Part shown: in pieces, positions 62,435-64,000 of the stretch
Position numbering within the stretch: position 1 is the stretch's first letter
Layout of the letters: each line of letters opens with the position of its first letter
Assembly (NCBI RefSeq): GCF_027947595.1
Contig: NZ_CP116257.1
Location: 992,001 to 1,056,000 of the forward strand
Direction of reading: 5' to 3'
Length of the DNA stretch: 64,000 nt
DNA from: Streptomyces lienomycini
Lineage (GTDB): Bacteria; Actinomycetota; Actinomycetes; Streptomycetales; Streptomycetaceae
Program-made: the position numbers and the translations under genes
The notes under the pieces: model-generated
The model's database searches: none
Told to the model about the DNA's origin: nothing
What the model saw: the letters and a program-made list of their open reading frames with translations, nothing else

Positions 62435-63916
62435 ATGTCCCACTCGTCCCTCCCTCTTGCCGCCGCCTCCGAGGCCCCACCCCACACCGGCGGTCTGCTC
62501 ACCCTGATCGACGGCACGGCGGGTCTGCTGACCGTCGCCGCGATCGGCATCGCGCTCCTGCTCTTCCTCATCATCAAGGTGCGGCTGCAGCCCTTCGTCG
62601 CGCTGCTCGCCGTCTCCATAGCCGTCGGCCTGCTCGCCGGCCTCTCGGTCACCGAACTCTTCGGCACCGTCCAGAAGTCCGACGCCGTCTCCACCATCGA
62701 GTCCGGCATGGGCGGCATCCTCGGCCACGTCGCCATCATCATCGGCCTGGGCACCATGCTCGGCGCGATCCTCGAAGTCAGCGGCGGCGCACAGGTACTG
62801 GCCTCACGTCTCCTCGGCCTCTTCGGGGAGAAGCGCGCCCCGCTCGCCATGGGCCTCACCGGCCTGATCTTCGGCATCCCGGTCTTCTTCGACGTGGGCA
62901 TCTTCGTCCTCGCGCCCATCGTCTACGCCGCCGCCAAGCGCTCCGGCAAGTCGATCCTGCTCTACTGCCTGCCGCTGCTGGCCGGTCTCTCCATGACCCA
63001 CGCCTTCCTGCCGCCGCACCCCGGCCCGGTGGCCGCCGCCGGGCTGCTGAACGTCAAGCTCGGCTGGATCATCCTCATGGGCATCGTCTGCGGCATCCCC
63101 GCCGTCCTCGCCGCCTGGGTGTTCTCCGCCTGGATCGGCCGCCGCATCTTCGTGCCCGTGCCGCAGGACATGGTCGAGGCGTCCGAGGAGGCCAAGCAGG
63201 CCGTCATCGAGGAGCAGAGCAAGGCGGGCGTCGCGCCGACCGAGACCCCGGTCGCGCTCGGCACCGTCCTCGGCATCATCGGCACCCCGCTGATCCTGAT
63301 CCTCGCCGCGACCTTCTCCTCCATCGCCCTGGACCCGTCCACCCTCCGCTCGGTGATCGAGTTCTTCGGCAACCCGTTCGTCGCCCTGACCATCGCCCTG
63401 CTCCTCGCCTACTACCTCCTCGGCATCCGGCGCGGCTGGTCCCGCAAGTCCCTGGAGACCGTCTCCACGGCCTCGCTGAAGCCGGTCGGCAACATCCTGC
63501 TGGTGGTCGGCGCGGGCGGTGTCTTCGGCGCCGTCCTCAAGGCCAGCGGCGTCGCCCAGGCCCTGTCCGACACCTTCAACGACGTCGGCCTGCCGGTGAT
63601 CGTCCTCGCCTACCTGATCTCCGTGGTGCTGCGGGTCGCGCAGGGCTCGGCGACGGTGGCCATCGTGACGACGGCGGGCATCGTGGCGCCGCTGCTCGCC
63701 GAGGGCGACCACTCGCAGGCGTTCGTCGCCCTGGTCATCATGGCGATCTCGGCGGGCTCCATCTTCGCCTCGCACGTCAACGACGGCGGCTTCTGGATGG
63801 TCGCCAAGTACTTCGGCATCAGCGAGCGGGACACGCTCAAGACGTGGACCGTGCTGGAGAGCGTCCTGTCGGTCGCCGGGTTCGTGGTGGCGGCGGTGGT
63901 GAGCCTGTTCGTGTAG
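62435..63916 (+). CDS. GntP-family sugar-acid/D-serine:proton symporter
   Basis: 493 residues with about 12-14 membrane segments. It has the GntP family motifs LGTMLGAILEVSGGAQVLA, FGIPVFFDVGIFVLAPIVY, THAFLPPHPGPVAAAGLL, GNILLVVGAGGVFGAVLKAS and FASHVNDGGFWMVAKYF. Family members import gluconate and other sugar acids, and DsdX-type members import D-serine. N-acetyl-D-glucosaminate, a gluconate analogue, would fit. Separated from ridA by a 120-bp gap with a hairpin; GAGGA precedes the ATG. Confidence 0.93.
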   Translation: MSHSSLPLAAASEAPPHTGGLLTLIDGTAGLLTVAAIGIALLLFLIIKVRLQPFVALLAVSIAVGLLAGLSVTELFGTVQKSDAVSTIESGMGGILGHVAIIIGLGTMLGAILEVSGGAQVLASRLLGLFGEKRAPLAMGLTGLIFGIPVFFDVGIFVLAPIVYAAAKRSGKSILLYCLPLLAGLSMTHAFLPPHPGPVAAAGLLNVKLGWIILMGIVCGIPAVLAAWVFSAWIGRRIFVPVPQDMVEASEEAKQAVIEEQSKAGVAPTETPVALGTVLGIIGTPLILILAATFSSIALDPSTLRSVIEFFGNPFVALTIALLLAYYLLGIRRGWSRKSLETVSTASLKPVGNILLVVGAGGVFGAVLKASGVAQALSDTFNDVGLPVIVLAYLISVVLRVAQGSATVAIVTTAGIVAPLLAEGDHSQAFVALVIMAISAGSIFASHVNDGGFWMVAKYFGISERDTLKTWTVLESVLSVAGFVVAAVVSLFV

Positions 63917-63955
63917 GCGGCTCGTGTAGGCGTCTGATAACGAAGTCGGGGCTGG

Positions 63956-63970
63956 CTGTGTCCGACACAG
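63956..63970. promoter_or_regulatory. Perfect palindrome before a gene leaving the window
   Basis: CTGTGTCCGACACAG: 7-bp arms around a central C. A CATACT hexamer at 63981-63986 and a GTG at 63993 (reading off the edge) follow, so this may be an operator for a gene beginning at the window end. Nothing more can be said of that gene. Confidence 0.4.
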
Positions 63971-64000
63971 GATCGTCGACCATACTGCCCGCGTGGAGCA

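Overview
The window is high-GC actinobacterial DNA and almost certainly comes from a Streptomyces chromosome. The signs are strong G/C bias at third codon positions, GTG and TTG starts, ATGA/GTGA gene overlaps, mycothiol-linked chemistry (mca), DUF397/XRE regulators, an LAXTG sortase substrate and ECF/NarL-type regulators. From memory, the gene order (hutH, narGHJI, msrA, metB, ilvA, greA, mca, pckG) resembles the conserved core around SCO4930-SCO4990 of S. coelicolor. I see no tRNA, rRNA, CRISPR array, transposase or prophage.

Layout. 0.2-6.9 kb: enoyl-CoA hydratase, a 0.5 kb degenerate-repeat intergenic block, a GAF/GGDEF protein, histidine ammonia-lyase with a small palindromic in-frame insertion, a sortase-E type surface protein, an acidic protein and a lipoprotein L,D-transpeptidase. 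6.9-12.5 kb: a metallo-hydrolase/TetR pair around a perfect 20-bp inverted repeat, a divergent RsbW-like kinase versus XRE-DUF397 regulatory cluster, and an XRE/alcohol dehydrogenase pair. 12.5-19.8 kb: a disrupted small gene and a complete respiratory nitrate reductase operon narGHJI. 19.8-24.3 kb: aldo/keto reductase/TetR, an LRV-repeat protein and HxlR/F420-type reductase. 24.3-35.4 kb: msrA, metB, an ECF-like sigma factor, MarR, ilvA, a DrrAB-type exporter, greA and mca. msrA and mca both sit behind sequences resembling SigR (disulphide-stress) promoters. 35.5-47.4 kb: a STAND/TPR ATPase and a sensor kinase-regulator-MacB-like ABC transporter-MFS-flavin monooxygenase block. 47.5-57 kb: a YyaL-type thioredoxin-fold protein, a Mut7-C protein, a haemolysin III-like protein, pckG, an aminotransferase and a secreted chymotrypsin-like protease.

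The most interesting region is 57.0-63.9 kb. A D-aminoacylase-family amidohydrolase and a fold-III PLP lyase are divergent from a KDG-kinase-type PfkB kinase, an IclR regulator, RidA and a GntP permease. The divergent promoter carries two overlapping perfect palindromes. Together the set reads as a pathway for N-acetyl-D-glucosaminate (the C1-oxidised monomer of chitin): import, deacetylation, dehydration/deamination to 2-keto-3-deoxygluconate, then phosphorylation. This would link chitin-oxidising LPMOs to central metabolism. A general D-amino-acid pathway is the main alternative.

Other structure worth a second look: a 47-50 bp composite promoter element shared by the two-component genes and the ABC exporter they probably control; a 24-codon leader ORF overlapping the kinase start by ATGA; six genes with a TANNNT hexamer 6-8 nt before the start codon (candidate leaderless mRNAs); and several palindromic operators lying between regulators and their probable targets.
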